Shown here: in pieces, positions 32,272 through 32,704 of the stretch
Layout of the letters: every line of letters begins with the position of its first letter
Numbering within the stretch: the stretch's first letter is position 1
NCBI GenBank assembly: GCA_045806505.1
Contig: JBJMJE010000100.1
Span: forward strand, 1 to 32,704
DNA from: DASVFB01 sp045806505
GTDB lineage: Bacteria > Actinomycetota > Thermoleophilia > Gaiellales > Gaiellaceae
Direction of reading: 5' to 3'
DNA: 32,704 nucleotides
Program-made: the position numbers and the translations under genes
The notes under the pieces: model-generated
Seen by the model: the letters and a program-made list of their open reading frames with translations, nothing else
What the model was told of the DNA's origin: nothing
The model's database searches: none

Positions 32272-32704
32272 CACGCACCCCCTGTCTGACCGGCCATCTG
32301 CTGCAGCTGGATCACCACGAATTCGGCCGGCTTCAGCGGTGCGAAGCCGACCACGATGTTGACGATCCCGAGGTTCACGTCGTCCTGCGTCGTCGTCTCG
32401 GCGTCGCACTTGACGAAGTACGCCTCCTTCGGCGTGGTGCCCGCGAACGCGCCCTGGCGGAAGAGGCCGTTCATGAACGCGCCGACGTTGAGCCGGATCT
32501 GCGCCCAGAGCGGGGCGTCGTTCGGCTCGAAGACGACCCACTGCGTGCCGCGGTAGAGCGACTCCTCGAGGAAGAGCGCCGTACGCCGGACCGGTACGTA
32601 TTTCCACTCGGACGCCAGCGTGTCGGCGCCTGCGAGCGTCCGCGCTCCCCAGACCACGGTGCCGGCGTTCGGGAACGTCCGCAGGGCGTTGACGCCGAGC
32701 GGGT
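32271..32704 (-). CDS. tail sheath protein, C-terminal part (5' end outside window)
   Basis: The visible 144 codons read PLGVNALRTFPNAGTVVWGA, then SEWKYVPVRRTALFLEESLY and GTQWVVFEPNDAPLWAQI, ending PAEFVVIQLQQMAGQTGGA. This is the conserved C-terminal domain of contractile tail sheath proteins, which extends into neighbouring subunits and powers contraction. The gene runs off the right edge; it is the first visible gene of the operon. Whether additional sheath or tube paralogues precede it cannot be seen. Confidence 0.96.
   Translation of the reverse strand, partial: PLGVNALRTFPNAGTVVWGARTLAGADTLASEWKYVPVRRTALFLEESLYRGTQWVVFEPNDAPLWAQIRLNVGAFMNGLFRQGAFAGTTPKEAYFVKCDAETTTQDDVNLGIVNIVVGFAPLKPAEFVVIQLQQMAGQTGGA

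Noticed and set aside
9369..32704. Prophage or type VI secretion locus
   Set aside because: No capsid, terminase, portal, integrase or lysis genes are present, and no TssJ/L/M membrane-complex genes; the AAA+ ATPase with DUF4255 points to an extracellular-type CIS.

Overview
The window is high-GC DNA (about 70% by eye, strong G/C preference at third codon positions) with dense, overlapping genes. Coding style and gene content suggest an actinobacterium, possibly a soil Thermoleophilia/Gaiella-like lineage. The phylum is an inference; there is no rRNA, tRNA or marker gene to confirm it.

Left part (1-9336), housekeeping and accessory genes. A leftward operon (2592 down to 48, continuing off the edge) encodes a calcineurin-like phosphoesterase, a cyclic 2,3-diphosphoglycerate synthetase-like GTPase-fold protein and a 2-phosphoglycerate kinase-like protein, joined by 4-bp overlaps. 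This looks like a complete cyclic 2,3-diphosphoglycerate module, a pathway best known from methanogens. Rightward from it lie a DGPF (YCII-like) protein and an ECF42-type sigma factor with its TPR tail, preceded by a matching ECF42-like promoter. Next come a small PD-(D/E)XK-like protein coupled to a divergent hypoxanthine phosphoribosyltransferase, then a multi-pass membrane protein preceded by a short leader ORF, and, convergent to it, a large patatin-like lipase. A secreted protein of unknown function follows.

Right part (9369-32704), about 23 kb on the minus strand. This is one very compact operon for a contractile injection system (CIS) of the extracellular/Afp-PVC-like type. In transcription order (right to left) it encodes: sheath (partial, cut by the window edge), inner tube, gp26-like zinc-ribbon baseplate assembly protein, Pro/Ala-rich protein, DUF4255 (Afp16-like tube terminator), AAA+ ATPase (Afp15-like), a 76-aa protein, a 1021-aa protein with two DUF4157 domains (candidate cargo/effector), CIS-tube/Afp7-like protein, LysM protein, gpD-like hub, gp5-like spike, PAAR-like tip, gp25 wedge, two baseplate-J-like wedge proteins, a P2 gpI-like protein, a DUF6519/right-handed beta-helix protein and a small LysM-like protein. 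Nearly every junction is an ATGA, GTGA or TGATG overlap, so the whole apparatus appears translationally coupled. The two gaps over 100 bp inside the operon both contain inverted or direct repeats able to form stem-loops.

Most notable points are the double-DUF4157 effector candidate embedded among structural genes; the two beta-helix proteins where a tail fibre would be expected; the hub/spike split over three genes; the cDPG operon; and two conserved genes (the ECF sigma factor and the gp26-like protein) whose expected N-termini have no ATG/GTG/TTG.
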